NCBI GenBank assembly: GCA_900142905.1
Contig: FSRV01000002.1
Span: forward strand, 868,001 to 932,000
DNA: 64,000 nt
Source of the DNA: Burkholderia sp. GAS332
GTDB lineage: Bacteria; Pseudomonadota; Gammaproteobacteria; Burkholderiales; Burkholderiaceae
Reading direction: 5' to 3'
In this document: one piece after another, positions 1 to 8,277 of the stretch
How positions within the stretch are numbered: the first letter of the stretch is position 1
Layout of the letters: every line of letters starts with the position of its first letter
The notes under the pieces: generated by a model
What the model saw: only the letters and a program-made list of their open reading frames with translations
Database searches by the model: none
What the model was told of the DNA's origin: nothing
Program-made: the position numbers and the translations under genes

Positions 1-1
1 G

Positions 2-1165
2 CAATGGTTGGGCGATCCGGCAATCCGCAAGATGTATCTCACGCGTTTCGCCGATCAGGAAAGCCGTGTGTACATGAATCGTTTCTACACGAAGTACCAC
101 GGCAAAGCGCCCGAACAGCAGTTGGCCTTGCTGCTGCTCGGCGTGCGCAAATCGCCGCCTAAGGTGGCGACGGTGTTGCGCAGCGTCGCACCGGATGAAT
201 CGAATGCGTGGTTCAACGCGAAGATGCGGGCCGCGTTGAAGAACACGCCGGCGGCCTCCATGCTGGACGATGAGGATCTGGGGGACCTGTACGATAAGTA
301 TGCGATCGACCGCTTCAATCTGAACGATCGCGGCTACATTTCGAGCGTGCATCCGCTGGAACTGTGGACGCTCAACTATCTGCGCGCCCATCCCGATGCG
401 ACGCTCGAGCAGATCGAAAACGCGAGCCGCGACGTGCGTCTGTCGACGTATTCCTGGCTCTTCAAGACCCGCTATCACGCTACCCAGGATCGCCGCATCA
501 AACGGATGGTTGAACTGCGCGCGTACGATGCGATCGGCAAGTCGTGGCAGGCGCTCGGTTATCCGTTCGCGACGCTCACGCCGTCGTATGCGGCAGCGAT
601 TGGCGCGTCCGGCGACCGGCCGGCCGCGCTCGCGCAACTGATCGGCGTGATTGCCAACGACGGCAACAAGGTGCCGACCGAAACCCTCACGCAACTCGAC
701 TTCGCGAACAATACGCCATACGAAACGCATTTCCAGCGTGCGGCCGTGGCGCCACAGCAGCAGATTTCGCCGGAGATCGCCGGGGTAGTGAAGGGGCTGT
801 TGCGCGATGTTGTATTAGGCGGCACGGCTAAGCGTCTCGCCCAAGGCATGACGTTCCCTGATGGTCAGACACTTGAGATCTACGGCAAGACCGGTACAGG
901 CGATCAGCGCTTCAATGTGTGGGCCAAAGGCGCGCGCCTGATCGAGTCGCGCAAGGTGAACCGCAGCGCAACCTTCGTGTTTGTGATGGGAGATCGCTTC
1001 TACGGCACGCTGACCGCCTGGGTGCATGAACCGTATGCGGCCCATTACGAGTTCACCAGCGCACTCTCGGTGCAGTTGCTGAAGTCGTTGGCGCCGGTAC
1101 TGCAGCCGTTGCTGCAAAACCCGCCTGCTAAAACTGCTTCTGTAGCGAAGGTGGCGGCACAATGA
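2..1165 (+). CDS. Penicillin-binding-type peptidoglycan synthase, C-terminal part (5' end outside window)
   Basis: The reading frame is open from the first bases and ends at TGA 1163-1165, so about 387 C-terminal residues are visible. The segment KTGTGDQRF is the KTG box of a penicillin-binding transpeptidase. Before it lies a region (TPSYAAAIGASGDRPAALAQL) typical of class A enzymes that join glycan polymerisation to peptide cross-linking in the periplasm. The catalytic SxxK serine and any glycosyltransferase domain must lie upstream and cannot be checked. The TTG at position 8 is an internal leucine, not a start. The tail is Ala/Lys rich. The next gene is convergent, 111 bp away, and no clear terminator hairpin was seen between them. 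A bifunctional PBP of about 1000 residues is my best guess. Confidence 0.7.
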   Translation, partial: QWLGDPAIRKMYLTRFADQESRVYMNRFYTKYHGKAPEQQLALLLLGVRKSPPKVATVLRSVAPDESNAWFNAKMRAALKNTPAASMLDDEDLGDLYDKYAIDRFNLNDRGYISSVHPLELWTLNYLRAHPDATLEQIENASRDVRLSTYSWLFKTRYHATQDRRIKRMVELRAYDAIGKSWQALGYPFATLTPSYAAAIGASGDRPAALAQLIGVIANDGNKVPTETLTQLDFANNTPYETHFQRAAVAPQQQISPEIAGVVKGLLRDVVLGGTAKRLAQGMTFPDGQTLEIYGKTGTGDQRFNVWAKGARLIESRKVNRSATFVFVMGDRFYGTLTAWVHEPYAAHYEFTSALSVQLLKSLAPVLQPLLQNPPAKTASVAKVAAQ

Positions 1166-1276
1166 GCGGCGGGTGAGCCACGAGCCATGACTGTATGAGC
1201 GCCGTGCAAGCTTCATGGGCGAGGGTGCAGCCCGCTGCGGACCCGCGCACAACAGGAAATCGATGCGTCTCGACGC

Positions 1277-2503
1277 CTAATAGCCCGCGTCCGTCGCCGG
1301 CTTAAGAAAAAGTTCGTGCACGGGCGCGAAATGCGCGTATAGCGGCAGAATCGCACCGCCCATGGCCCGCGCATCGGCACCGATGGTGCCTTCCAGCAGT
1401 TGCGGGCGCACCATACCTTCCCATTCGAAGCGATCGAGCACGCGCTCGGTTCGACGGATGATTTCGCGCACCAGTTGCCGGTCGAGCTCGCCGTCGATCA
1501 CCACCGCTTCCAGGTCGAGCAGGGCAGCCGCATTGGTCAACGCACTGGCGATCGCAGGGCACGCGGTATCGAGCCATTGTTCGGTCTGCCGCCACAGTTC
1601 GGGCGACAACGCGCGATGATCATGCGCGGCGCCAGCCGGCGCGCCCGAGTCGATCAACAATTGTTCCAGAACGAATCCCGATGCTGCGTGCAGCAGTTGC
1701 CGCGCCGGCTTGCGCGCGCTGCCGTCTCTTAACGGAATCGAACCGACAGCGCCCGCGTTGTCATGCGGCCCGCCATGCAAACGGCCGTCGATCACCAGAC
1801 CGCCGCCGATAAACGTGCCGACGAACAGGTAGAGAAAATTGTGAATCCCGCGCCCTTGGCCCATTACGAGTTCGGCGGCGCAGGCGGCGGTGGTGTCTTT
1901 GGCGAACTCGACGGGCAAGCCCGTCATCGCCGCGATACGGGTGCGCAAGTCGATCTCGTGCCACGCGTCCAGTGCTTCCTGCGGCGCGCCGAGAAAGTCG
2001 CGCCAGCCGCCGAGCCACAACGGCGCCGCCACGCCCACGCCCACCACTTTGTTCGCCCTCGCGCCGAGCGTCTGATTCACGCGCGCCAGTTTGCTGTCGA
2101 GCGCGGGGAATAGCGTGCGCGAGTCGGGGTAGGCATACTCGAATACGTCGCGGCACACGACGTGGCCCGCGAAATCCATTGCCAGTACGTCGAGACTGCG
2201 GCGTCCCACCTTGATGCCGATGGTGTACGCCCCGTCGGCACGCAATGCGATCGGTACCGAGGGCTGACCGATGCGGCCGCGCACGCGCGCCTGCTTTTCG
2301 AGCAAGCCGTCGTCGATCAGACGGTCGACGATCATCGACACCGTCTGCATCGACAGACGCGTGAGACGGCCCACCTCGGCTTTCGGCAAGGGCCCGTGCA
2401 GACGGATCGTCTGCAGGACGATCCGTTCGTTGAACTGCCGCATGCCGACCTGATTCGAGCCGACCGTGCGTTTGAGGGGGGAACGTGTACCGGTGGTTTC
2501 CAT
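1277..2503 (-). CDS. ROK-family transcriptional regulator of the adjacent fructose-type ABC operon
   Basis: 408 residues. An N-terminal winged helix-turn-helix (about 20-80, with LPKAEVGRLTRLSMQTVSMIVDRL) is followed by a ROK sugar-kinase-like fold (GVGVAAPLW, then GTFIGGGLVIDGRLHGG). The ROK zinc motif CxCGxxGCxE is absent at the expected place after the GAVGS segment, so it probably senses sugar without being an active kinase. It is the last gene of a same-strand series frcB-frcC-frcA-ROK, 30 bp after the ATPase gene, so it is probably cotranscribed and autoregulated. Start is ATG 2503 with a GAGGGG Shine-Dalgarno. ROK repressors of this class are known to control sugar uptake genes. That it binds the palindrome at 5574-5594 is inference. 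Confidence 0.85.
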   Translation of the reverse strand: METTGTRSPLKRTVGSNQVGMRQFNERIVLQTIRLHGPLPKAEVGRLTRLSMQTVSMIVDRLIDDGLLEKQARVRGRIGQPSVPIALRADGAYTIGIKVGRRSLDVLAMDFAGHVVCRDVFEYAYPDSRTLFPALDSKLARVNQTLGARANKVVGVGVAAPLWLGGWRDFLGAPQEALDAWHEIDLRTRIAAMTGLPVEFAKDTTAACAAELVMGQGRGIHNFLYLFVGTFIGGGLVIDGRLHGGPHDNAGAVGSIPLRDGSARKPARQLLHAASGFVLEQLLIDSGAPAGAAHDHRALSPELWRQTEQWLDTACPAIASALTNAAALLDLEAVVIDGELDRQLVREIIRRTERVLDRFEWEGMVRPQLLEGTIGADARAMGGAILPLYAHFAPVHELFLKPATDAGY

Positions 2504-2533
2504 CGTCGTGTGCCCCTCAGCGGGATGCGGGCA

Positions 2534-3331
2534 TCATGCAATCGCCTTGACGTCCGCTTCCTTCGCGCCCGTCATGATCGCCACGGCCTCCGACATGTGG
2601 ATGTCTTTGGTGTTCACCACCGCGGCGCGCCGGCCGAGCCGCTGGATATGAATGCGGTCCGCGACTTCGAACACGTGCGGCATGTTGTGGCTGATCAGGA
2701 TCACCGGCAGTCCCCGCTCGCGCACGCGGCGGATCAGTTCGAGCACCATGTTGCCTTCCTTGACGCCGAGCGCGGCGGTGGGCTCGTCGAGAATCACCAC
2801 ATGCCGCGCGAACGCCGCGCTGCGCGCTACGGCCACGCCTTGACGCTGGCCGCCGGAGAGCGTTTCGACCGCCTGGCGCATCGAACGGATACCGATTTGC
2901 AAATCCTTCATGTGCGCGGTGGCTTCGTCGAGCATGCGGCGCTTGTCGATCATCTTGAAGATCGAACCGCGCCAGCCCGGTTTGACGAGCTCACGGGCGA
3001 GAAACAGGTTTTCGGCGATGCTCATGGCGGGCGCCACCGCGAGTTCCTGGTACACGGTTTCGATGCCTTGCGCGCGTGCATCCAACGGGCTGCGGAATTT
3101 GACCGGCTTGCCGTCGAGCAGGATTTCGCCTTCATCGGGGACGGTAGCGCCAGAAAGCGCCTTGATCAACGACGACTTGCCCGCGCCGTTATCGCCGATC
3201 ACAGCGAGAATCTCGCCGGGAAGGACCTCGAAATCGCAGCCGTCGAGCGCGGTGACGTTGCCGTAACGTTTGACGAGTCCGCGTGCCTGCAGAACGGGCA
3301 TCACGGTGGAAGCGGAAGTAGATGTCGACAT
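2534..3331 (-). CDS. frcA: Sugar ABC transporter ATP-binding protein (FrcA-like)
   Basis: 265 residues, a single ATPase domain. Walker A is GDNGAGKSSLIKAL, the signature is LSGGQRQGVAVARS, and Walker B is VVILDEPTAALG. A one-domain ATPase paired with a ribose-type permease and a FrcB-like binding protein is the arrangement of the rhizobial fructose system Frc, unlike the two-domain ATPases of ribose systems. I chose ATG 3331: the longer frame begins at a TTG (3343) that lies just before the GGAG Shine-Dalgarno serving ATG 3331. The gene lies 19 bp after frcC and 30 bp before the ROK gene, so it is part of one operon. The protein works on the cytoplasmic face and powers import. Confidence 0.88.
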   Translation of the reverse strand: MSTSTSASTVMPVLQARGLVKRYGNVTALDGCDFEVLPGEILAVIGDNGAGKSSLIKALSGATVPDEGEILLDGKPVKFRSPLDARAQGIETVYQELAVAPAMSIAENLFLARELVKPGWRGSIFKMIDKRRMLDEATAHMKDLQIGIRSMRQAVETLSGGQRQGVAVARSAAFARHVVILDEPTAALGVKEGNMVLELIRRVRERGLPVILISHNMPHVFEVADRIHIQRLGRRAAVVNTKDIHMSEAVAIMTGAKEADVKAIA

Positions 3332-3350
3332 GACAGGCTCCAAAGAGTGC

Positions 3351-4337
3351 TCAACCGCGACGATGGGAAAGTTTGTCCGCGGCCACCGCGAGAATCACGA
3401 GCATGCCGGTGATCAACACCTGGTAGACCGACGAGACGCCGATCAGCGTCAAGCCATTGCGAAACACGCCGACAATCAGCGCGCCGAGCAGCGTGCCCAC
3501 AATCGAGCCGCGCCCGCCGAACAGACTCGTGCCGCCCAACACCACCGCGGTAATACTGTCGAGATTCTCGGTTTGCCCGGCCTGCGGGTCGCCGACCCCG
3601 GTGCGCGACACCGACAATAGCGCGGCGATGCCGTAGATCGCACCGGCCAGCGAATACACGGTGAGCAAAATCTTCTGCGACGAGAGACCCATCAGGCGTG
3701 CGGCTTCGGGGTTATTGCCGAGCGCATACAAATGCCGGCCGGGCACGGTGTCGCGCAAGACGAACCACGTCGCCGCATACATCAGCAGCGTGAGGACCGT
3801 GCCGTAGGTGACATCGGCGGGGCCGAACTTGAACGTGTTGCCGAGGAACATGATCGCGTCCGGCAGGTTCGAGACGCTCTCCGCATTCGAATAGATTTGC
3901 GTGAGCGCGAACGCAATATTCAGTGTGCCCAGCGTGACGATAAAGGCCGGCAATTTGATCCGCGTGATCAGCACGCCGTTGAGCGCGCCGAACAGCGTGC
4001 TCGCGGCGACACCGCACAGAATCGCGAGAACGGGCGGCACGCCGAGCGTGACCGCGAATTTGGTCATGATGATCGAACCGAACGCCATCACCATCCCGCA
4101 CGACAGATCGATCCCGCCTGTCAGCACGATCAGCGTCTGGCCGATCGCGATCGTGGCGACCACCATCGTCTGTTGCAGGATCAGCGAGAGGTTCTGGAAC
4201 GACAGGAACCGGTTGCTCTGTGAAATGAAGAAGCCGCAGGCCAGCAGCAGGGCGATCAGCGGTCCGATTTCAGCGAGCGACGGCAGGCGGTCGGCGAAGG
4301 TGCGCGAGTGGGCAGCAGGCGCGGAAGGGGTCGACAT
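3351..4337 (-). CDS. frcC: Sugar ABC transporter permease (FrcC-like)
   Basis: 328 residues, very hydrophobic, with about nine to ten membrane segments from residue 24 on. It belongs to the RbsC/FrcC permease family (BPD_transp_2). Family features visible are the GGIDLSCG segment near residue 95, the conserved GNNPEAARLMG cytoplasmic loop, and the VVLGGTSLFGGRGSIVGTLLGAL stretch before the last helices. It forms the membrane channel for the sugar delivered by the binding protein encoded 95 bp upstream. Start ATG 4337 follows a GAGGAC Shine-Dalgarno. Fructose is the most likely substrate from the neighbouring binding protein, but ribose-type permeases cannot be told apart by sequence alone. 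Confidence 0.88.
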   Translation of the reverse strand: MSTPSAPAAHSRTFADRLPSLAEIGPLIALLLACGFFISQSNRFLSFQNLSLILQQTMVVATIAIGQTLIVLTGGIDLSCGMVMAFGSIIMTKFAVTLGVPPVLAILCGVAASTLFGALNGVLITRIKLPAFIVTLGTLNIAFALTQIYSNAESVSNLPDAIMFLGNTFKFGPADVTYGTVLTLLMYAATWFVLRDTVPGRHLYALGNNPEAARLMGLSSQKILLTVYSLAGAIYGIAALLSVSRTGVGDPQAGQTENLDSITAVVLGGTSLFGGRGSIVGTLLGALIVGVFRNGLTLIGVSSVYQVLITGMLVILAVAADKLSHRRG

Positions 4338-4432
4338 GATAGGTGTCCTCGATGCATGAGCGTGGCGGGCTGGCCACGCGGTAAAAGCAGCAATCCAGCG
4401 GCCCAGCGCAGTGGGCCGCCGTTCAATGCGCG

Positions 4433-5437
4433 TTACTTGTTGCCCCAGCAGTTGTCGAGGCCGAACTTCGTATCCTTGCTGTCGATGCCGGACATCGGCT
4501 TGTCCGTGATCAGCGTCACGCCGGTGTCCTGATAGCCGGAGACCTTCTTGCCGGTCTTGGCATACTCGACGCCCGCCGTCACGCCGAGCGCGGCCATCTT
4601 CAACGGATACTGCTGCGAGGTTGCGGCAATCGCGCCGGCCTTCACATTGCGTACACCTTCGCAGCCGCCATCGATCGAAACGATCATCACGCTCTTGTCT
4701 TTGCCCGCCGCTTTGAGCGCGCGATACGCACCTGCGGCTGCCGGTTCGTTGATCGTATAGACCACGTCGATGTCCGGCGATTTCTGCAGGCAGTTCTCCA
4801 TCGCCGTCTGGCCCTTCGCCTGATCGCCGCGGGTGTCCTGGCTGCAGACGATCGACGGATCGCCTTCCTTCACGCCGAAGCCTTCCAGGAAGCCGTTATG
4901 ACGCAGCACGCCGACCGATACACCGGGCGCTAAGTCGAGCGTGGCGATCTTCGCGGGCTTGCCGTTCATCGCGGCTTTCGCGTACTTGCCGATCAGCACG
5001 CCGGCCTTGAAGTTGTCGGTGGCGAAGAGGGCGTCCGTGGCATCTTGCGGATCGGTCGGCGTGTCGAGCGCGACCACCATCACGCCGGCGGCGCGCGCTT
5101 TCCTGATGCTCGGCACGATCGCTTTCGTGTCGCTCGGCGTGATCAGAATCGCTTTCGCGCCGGCCGTCATCATGTTTTCGATGGCGGTGACCTGGCTCGC
5201 GTTGTCGCCGTCGAACTTGCCGGCGGCGGTGAGCAGCTTGGCGCCGTCTTTCGCGGCAGCCGCTTCGGCACCTTCTTTCATCTTCACGAAGAACGGGTTG
5301 GTGTCCGTCTTGGTGATGAGACCGACGACAGGCTGGTCGGCCGCCTGACTCGCGCTCGCACACCACACCGCCGATGCCGCAACGCACATCGAGACGATTT
5401 TCCTGGCGACAGGATGCCTGCGGGAATTCAGATTCAT
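4433..5437 (-). CDS. frcB: Periplasmic sugar-binding protein (FrcB-like, fructose type)
   Basis: 334 residues. A signal peptide (MNLNSRRHPVARKIVSMCVA, then ASAVWCASASQAA) is followed by a type I periplasmic binding fold starting VVGLITKTDTNPFF. The segments GAEAAAAKDGAKLLTAAGKF, ILITPSDTKAIVPSI and DTPTDP match my recollection of the FrcB fructose-binding family, and two cysteines in the mature part could pair. It delivers sugar to FrcC. It is first in its operon, with a strong GGAGGAG Shine-Dalgarno before ATG 5437. The 468-bp upstream region holds an AT-rich palindrome at 5574-5594 that could be the operator. Fructose as ligand is inferred from family resemblance. Confidence 0.85.
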   Translation of the reverse strand: MNLNSRRHPVARKIVSMCVAASAVWCASASQAADQPVVGLITKTDTNPFFVKMKEGAEAAAAKDGAKLLTAAGKFDGDNASQVTAIENMMTAGAKAILITPSDTKAIVPSIRKARAAGVMVVALDTPTDPQDATDALFATDNFKAGVLIGKYAKAAMNGKPAKIATLDLAPGVSVGVLRHNGFLEGFGVKEGDPSIVCSQDTRGDQAKGQTAMENCLQKSPDIDVVYTINEPAAAGAYRALKAAGKDKSVMIVSIDGGCEGVRNVKAGAIAATSQQYPLKMAALGVTAGVEYAKTGKKVSGYQDTGVTLITDKPMSGIDSKDTKFGLDNCWGNK

Positions 5438-5905
5438 GGGACGCTCCTCCGGTTATTAGCAACGACGTTGTGAACTGCGGGCGGTGGCGCACGCGAACGC
5501 CGCGCGCTTTCCATCTGTTTGCAATCGGGCTTGGAAACTGACGCGATACCTGGGCAGCCCGAAGTGGACTGCTTAAATCACTTTGGTTGATTTAGTAGAG
5601 CAGGCGTGGGGACGCGCGTCAAGGAACCGATCGGAGAAGACGTCGACGCGCAGAAGCGGCCGCCAGGGCGGCGGGCCTTACGTGACGGGGTTTGGCGGGA
5701 GTGGTGCGATGCAAGGTCGAGCACCGGAACTTCGGGAAAGTCCTGGCTCGCTTGTAAGTGAATTGAAGTCTTAAGTGATCTTTCGCGACGGTATTGGCTA
5801 TCGTCGTGAAGGTCTGAAGTGGCAGCTCAGCGCGGCGATTCTCCCGGCGATGATCGAAAACCTGATCAATGACGTGAGAATCGTGGTGAGCGTGCCTGAA
5901 GGCGC
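5438..5905. other. Intergenic region upstream of the frc operon
   Basis: 468 bp without a convincing long gene. It holds the frcB Shine-Dalgarno (near 5444-5452), a palindrome at 5574-5594 given separately, and most of a doubtful short frame at 5775-5930. The 5600-5760 stretch is G-rich and shows no gene I trust. Confidence 0.6.
5574..5594. promoter_or_regulatory. AT-rich palindrome, candidate ROK operator
   Basis: Perfect inverted repeat TAAATCA-N7-TGATTTA (arms 5574-5580 and 5588-5594) in otherwise GC-rich DNA, 137 bp upstream of the frcB start. AT-rich palindromes with arms separated by a few bases are usual operators of ROK repressors such as NagC and Mlc. Its only nearby partner regulator is the ROK gene in the same operon. 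The link is inference. Confidence 0.5.
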
Positions 5906-5930
5906 TTACCTGCGCGGCGCGAGCGTTTGA
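5775..5930 (+). CDS. Doubtful short open frame, 51 residues, unknown
   Basis: A GTG-initiated frame reads VIFRDGIGYRREGLKWQLSA and continues to GAYLRGASV, ending at TGA 5928-5930. It overlaps the 3' end of the convergent ycgR gene by 25 bp. The composition is protein-like, with an amphipathic middle (AAILPAMIENLINDVRIVV), but there is no good Shine-Dalgarno and I recognise no family. It could equally be the remnant of a longer gene. I list it only so that it can be checked. Confidence 0.2.
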   Translation: MIFRDGIGYRREGLKWQLSAAILPAMIENLINDVRIVVSVPEGAYLRGASV

Positions 5931-6682
5931 CGCTTGGTTTCGAGGTGGGTGACGACACGCTGCAAGGTTCGCTCGGCCGGTCCTGGCGTCTGCACGAACT
6001 TGCAGCCGATCACGAAGCGCCGGTCGCCCTTCTGCGTCGTCAATTGCCGCGGCGCGACGATTTCCAGATCGAGCCGTAGCGTGCCGAAGCCGCCGAGTTG
6101 CAGTGTGACGTCGCGCAATACGGTGCCGCTTTCAAGCGCGCCGAAGCGCGCATCGGCGGTTTTCAAGGCCGCGCCGCCCAATGAAAGATCCTGCAGTTCC
6201 AGCCGGAACGAACCACCGTCCAGATACGGCCCGCTAGCGATGTACGGCTCCAGCACGGGCGTTTGCACTCGGAAGAATTCGCGGCGTTGAACGTAGTACA
6301 GGAGCGAGGGGAAAGCTGCGTCGAAAGCCGGGCGCCCTTCGAACATGATCGGATTGGCGTTAAGCGTCGTGAACTCCGTGCGAATGCCACCGGGCAAACT
6401 GCGGAAGATCAACTGGCGCGCTGCCGGAAGTGCGTAATTGTCCATCTCCACACTGCCGGCGTCGAAGATAAAACGAGCATTGCGCGAATCGACATCGAGC
6501 ACTTGCGTAACGATCTGGCGGCCGTTGAATTCCACCGTCACGAAGTCCTGACCGGCCATCAGCTTGCGCAGGCAAACTGCGATTTGCAAGGGATGGCGCT
6601 GCGCGAAGCTCGAGTCTGCGTCGAAGGTTTGTTCGGCGACATCGGCGTCCAGCAGAAGATCGGCAATCATTTGAGTATCCAT
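5906..6682 (-). CDS. ycgR: Flagellar brake protein YcgR (c-di-GMP receptor with PilZ domain)
   Basis: 258 residues with the two-domain YcgR layout. An N-terminal YcgR domain (about 20-125) is followed by a PilZ domain (about 130-245). The c-di-GMP-binding signatures are intact: RREFFR at 133-138 supplies the RxxxR motif, and DLSLGG at 165-170 supplies the DxSxxG motif. In the known family the ligand-bound protein slows the flagellar motor through the stator or switch complex. The gene stands alone here, with no flagellar neighbours. Start ATG 6682 follows the MDTQMIADLLLDA N-terminus usual for beta-proteobacterial YcgR. Confidence 0.9.
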   Translation of the reverse strand: MDTQMIADLLLDADVAEQTFDADSSFAQRHPLQIAVCLRKLMAGQDFVTVEFNGRQIVTQVLDVDSRNARFIFDAGSVEMDNYALPAARQLIFRSLPGGIRTEFTTLNANPIMFEGRPAFDAAFPSLLYYVQRREFFRVQTPVLEPYIASGPYLDGGSFRLELQDLSLGGAALKTADARFGALESGTVLRDVTLQLGGFGTLRLDLEIVAPRQLTTQKGDRRFVIGCKFVQTPGPAERTLQRVVTHLETKRQTLAPRR

Positions 6683-7048
6683 GCTTGTTATGGCCTTGGC
6701 CTGGCCTGTTGGGGGAGCGCAAGCGGCATGTGAGTCATGCCGGCGCTCGGCCTTTCCCTGTGTGATTGCAGGGACCGTGCCAACTGCATGGATGGACTGA
6801 TCGAAATGGTGTTTTTGCGGTGGGACCGCTTGATACGGGCGTTTGCGGGCGGGAGGCCCGGGAGGTGGGGCGGTCGTACGTAGGGTTCGCTACGTAACGT
6901 CCTCGATGCTGTTACGGCCACGGGAACACAGGGGGGGCAACCAGGCAGGCATGCCGCCTGGCGACGCCGCTACTACGACCGGCGCGTCACACGAAGCGAT
7001 GCCTTGCGACAAGCGGGAACTCAACGAGGCCGATTTTCACTGCATCAT
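6683..7048. other. Intergenic region between ycgR and the LacI gene, with two inverted repeats
   Basis: 366 bp with no gene I can support. Two self-complementary elements stand out. TACGTA-N8-TACGTA lies at 6877-6896. A near-palindrome CCAGGC-A-GGCATGCC-GCCTGG lies at 6941-6961 and could fold as a GC-rich hairpin. The latter lies downstream of the LacI gene, whose stop is at 7049 on the minus strand, but it lacks a T-tract on either strand. The region must also contain the ycgR promoter. Confidence 0.4.
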
Positions 7049-8086
7049 TCAACGCGCTTGACGCGCCGGGCCGGTCGATGCGCGCACGACGAGTTGAGGC
7101 GGCGAGGAAACCCGTATCGGCACGCTAGCAGCGAGCTGGCGACCTGCTTGCCCATACGACGATTCGATCAACTCGCGCAACAGATCGACCGCGAGGCCGG
7201 CGACTTCGACGGTCGGCACGGCGACCGTCGTCAACGCGGGCCGCGACTCGCGCGCCAGTTGAATATCGGTAATGCCGATCACGGACAGATCGCCCGGCAC
7301 GTTCAAACCGAGATCGGCGGCGGCGTGCATGGCGCCGAGCGCCGGCAGATCGTTGGTCGCGAAGATCGCGGTGAGTGTCGGATCGGCTTCCAGCAGCGCG
7401 CGCGCCGCCGCGTAGCCGCCTTGTATCGTGTCGGGCGCGTGCTTGACGCGGCCCTTCGGCACGCCGGCCGCACGCACTGCATCGACAAACCCTTCGTAGC
7501 GAGCCGCGTGAATCCCCGAGGCCTTGCTGCCGACAATCGCGCCGATCCGCCGATGGCCGAGCGCCAGCAGATGCGTGCCGGCCAACTCGCCTGCCAGACG
7601 AAAATCGACCGCGACGCACGGCAGCCCCGGCGGCTCATTGGGGCGTTCCCACATGCACAAGACCACCGGCGTGCCGCGCGATTCGGTCGCATGAAGGTCC
7701 GCAAAATCGAGGTTCGCATTCGTCACGAGCACGCCCTCGGAAAGCGTGCCGGCGATCTGGTCGAGATACGCGCGCCCGGTCAGCGGATCTTCGTTCGTAT
7801 TGCAGATGATCACGAAGTGGCCACTGCCGCGCGCCGCGCGTTCGACGGCAAGCGCGAACTCCGGATAGAACGGATTGGCGATGCTCGACACCATCAACGC
7901 CAGCGTCGGCGCGCGGCCTTCGGCGAGGGCCCGGGCGGCGAGATGCGGGCGGTAGCCGAGCGCGTCGACGGCGTCCAGCACCCGTTGCCGGGTGGTCGCA
8001 CCGACCCGTCCACGATTGCGCAACACGTTCGATACCGTGGCAGGGGTGACGCCGGCGCGACGCGCGACTTCGCTAAGGGTTGGCAT
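7049..8086 (-). CDS. LacI-family repressor of the divergent galactoside operon
   Basis: 345 residues. The LacI DNA-binding domain is at 1-55 (LSEVARRAGVTPATVSNVLR, then the hinge RPHLAARAL). The effector domain follows from residue 60 (LALMVSSIANPFYPEFA), ending in the usual ALTTVAVPTVEVAGLAVDLL region. The gene is divergent from an ABC/beta-galactosidase operon, with 191 bp between the start codons. That interval holds a perfect palindrome GATTAAGCGCTTAATC (8225-8240), the usual shape of a LacI-family operator with a central CG. The inducer is probably a galactoside or galactose, inferred from the GH42 enzyme in the operon. Confidence 0.9.
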   Translation of the reverse strand: MPTLSEVARRAGVTPATVSNVLRNRGRVGATTRQRVLDAVDALGYRPHLAARALAEGRAPTLALMVSSIANPFYPEFALAVERAARGSGHFVIICNTNEDPLTGRAYLDQIAGTLSEGVLVTNANLDFADLHATESRGTPVVLCMWERPNEPPGLPCVAVDFRLAGELAGTHLLALGHRRIGAIVGSKASGIHAARYEGFVDAVRAAGVPKGRVKHAPDTIQGGYAAARALLEADPTLTAIFATNDLPALGAMHAAADLGLNVPGDLSVIGITDIQLARESRPALTTVAVPTVEVAGLAVDLLRELIESSYGQAGRQLAASVPIRVSSPPQLVVRASTGPARQAR

Positions 8087-8224
8087 GGGTATTCAATATA
8101 TGGGATGACTGTCCGACATTTGCATCGCAGCCCAAGGCGCGGCACCATTTGCCGCACAGACAAAACGATATCGGAGACAGGCAAGGCCCCACGATCGCAT
8201 GCGATCGATTTTTTCGGTCCTGCT

Positions 8225-8240
8225 GATTAAGCGCTTAATC
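8225..8240. promoter_or_regulatory. LacI-family operator (perfect 16-bp palindrome)
   Basis: GATTAAGCGCTTAATC is a perfect palindrome 37 bp before the first gene of the galactoside operon and 138 bp before the divergent LacI gene. A partial second element, GATTAAATC, follows at 8254-8262. The shared core AAGCGCT reappears at 11452-11458 and 12895-12901 inside the operon. Confidence 0.75.
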
Positions 8241-8277
8241 TCCGACGTCGAGCCGATTAAATCACGGAGTCGATGCG

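Noticed and set aside
2162..3412. A 416-residue plus-strand frame opposite the ROK and frcA genes
   Set aside because: Shadow of the real minus-strand genes; no domain recognisable.
7004..8230. A 408-residue plus-strand frame opposite the LacI gene
   Set aside because: The LacI protein on the other strand is unmistakable, and the shadow is Arg/Gly-rich without motifs.
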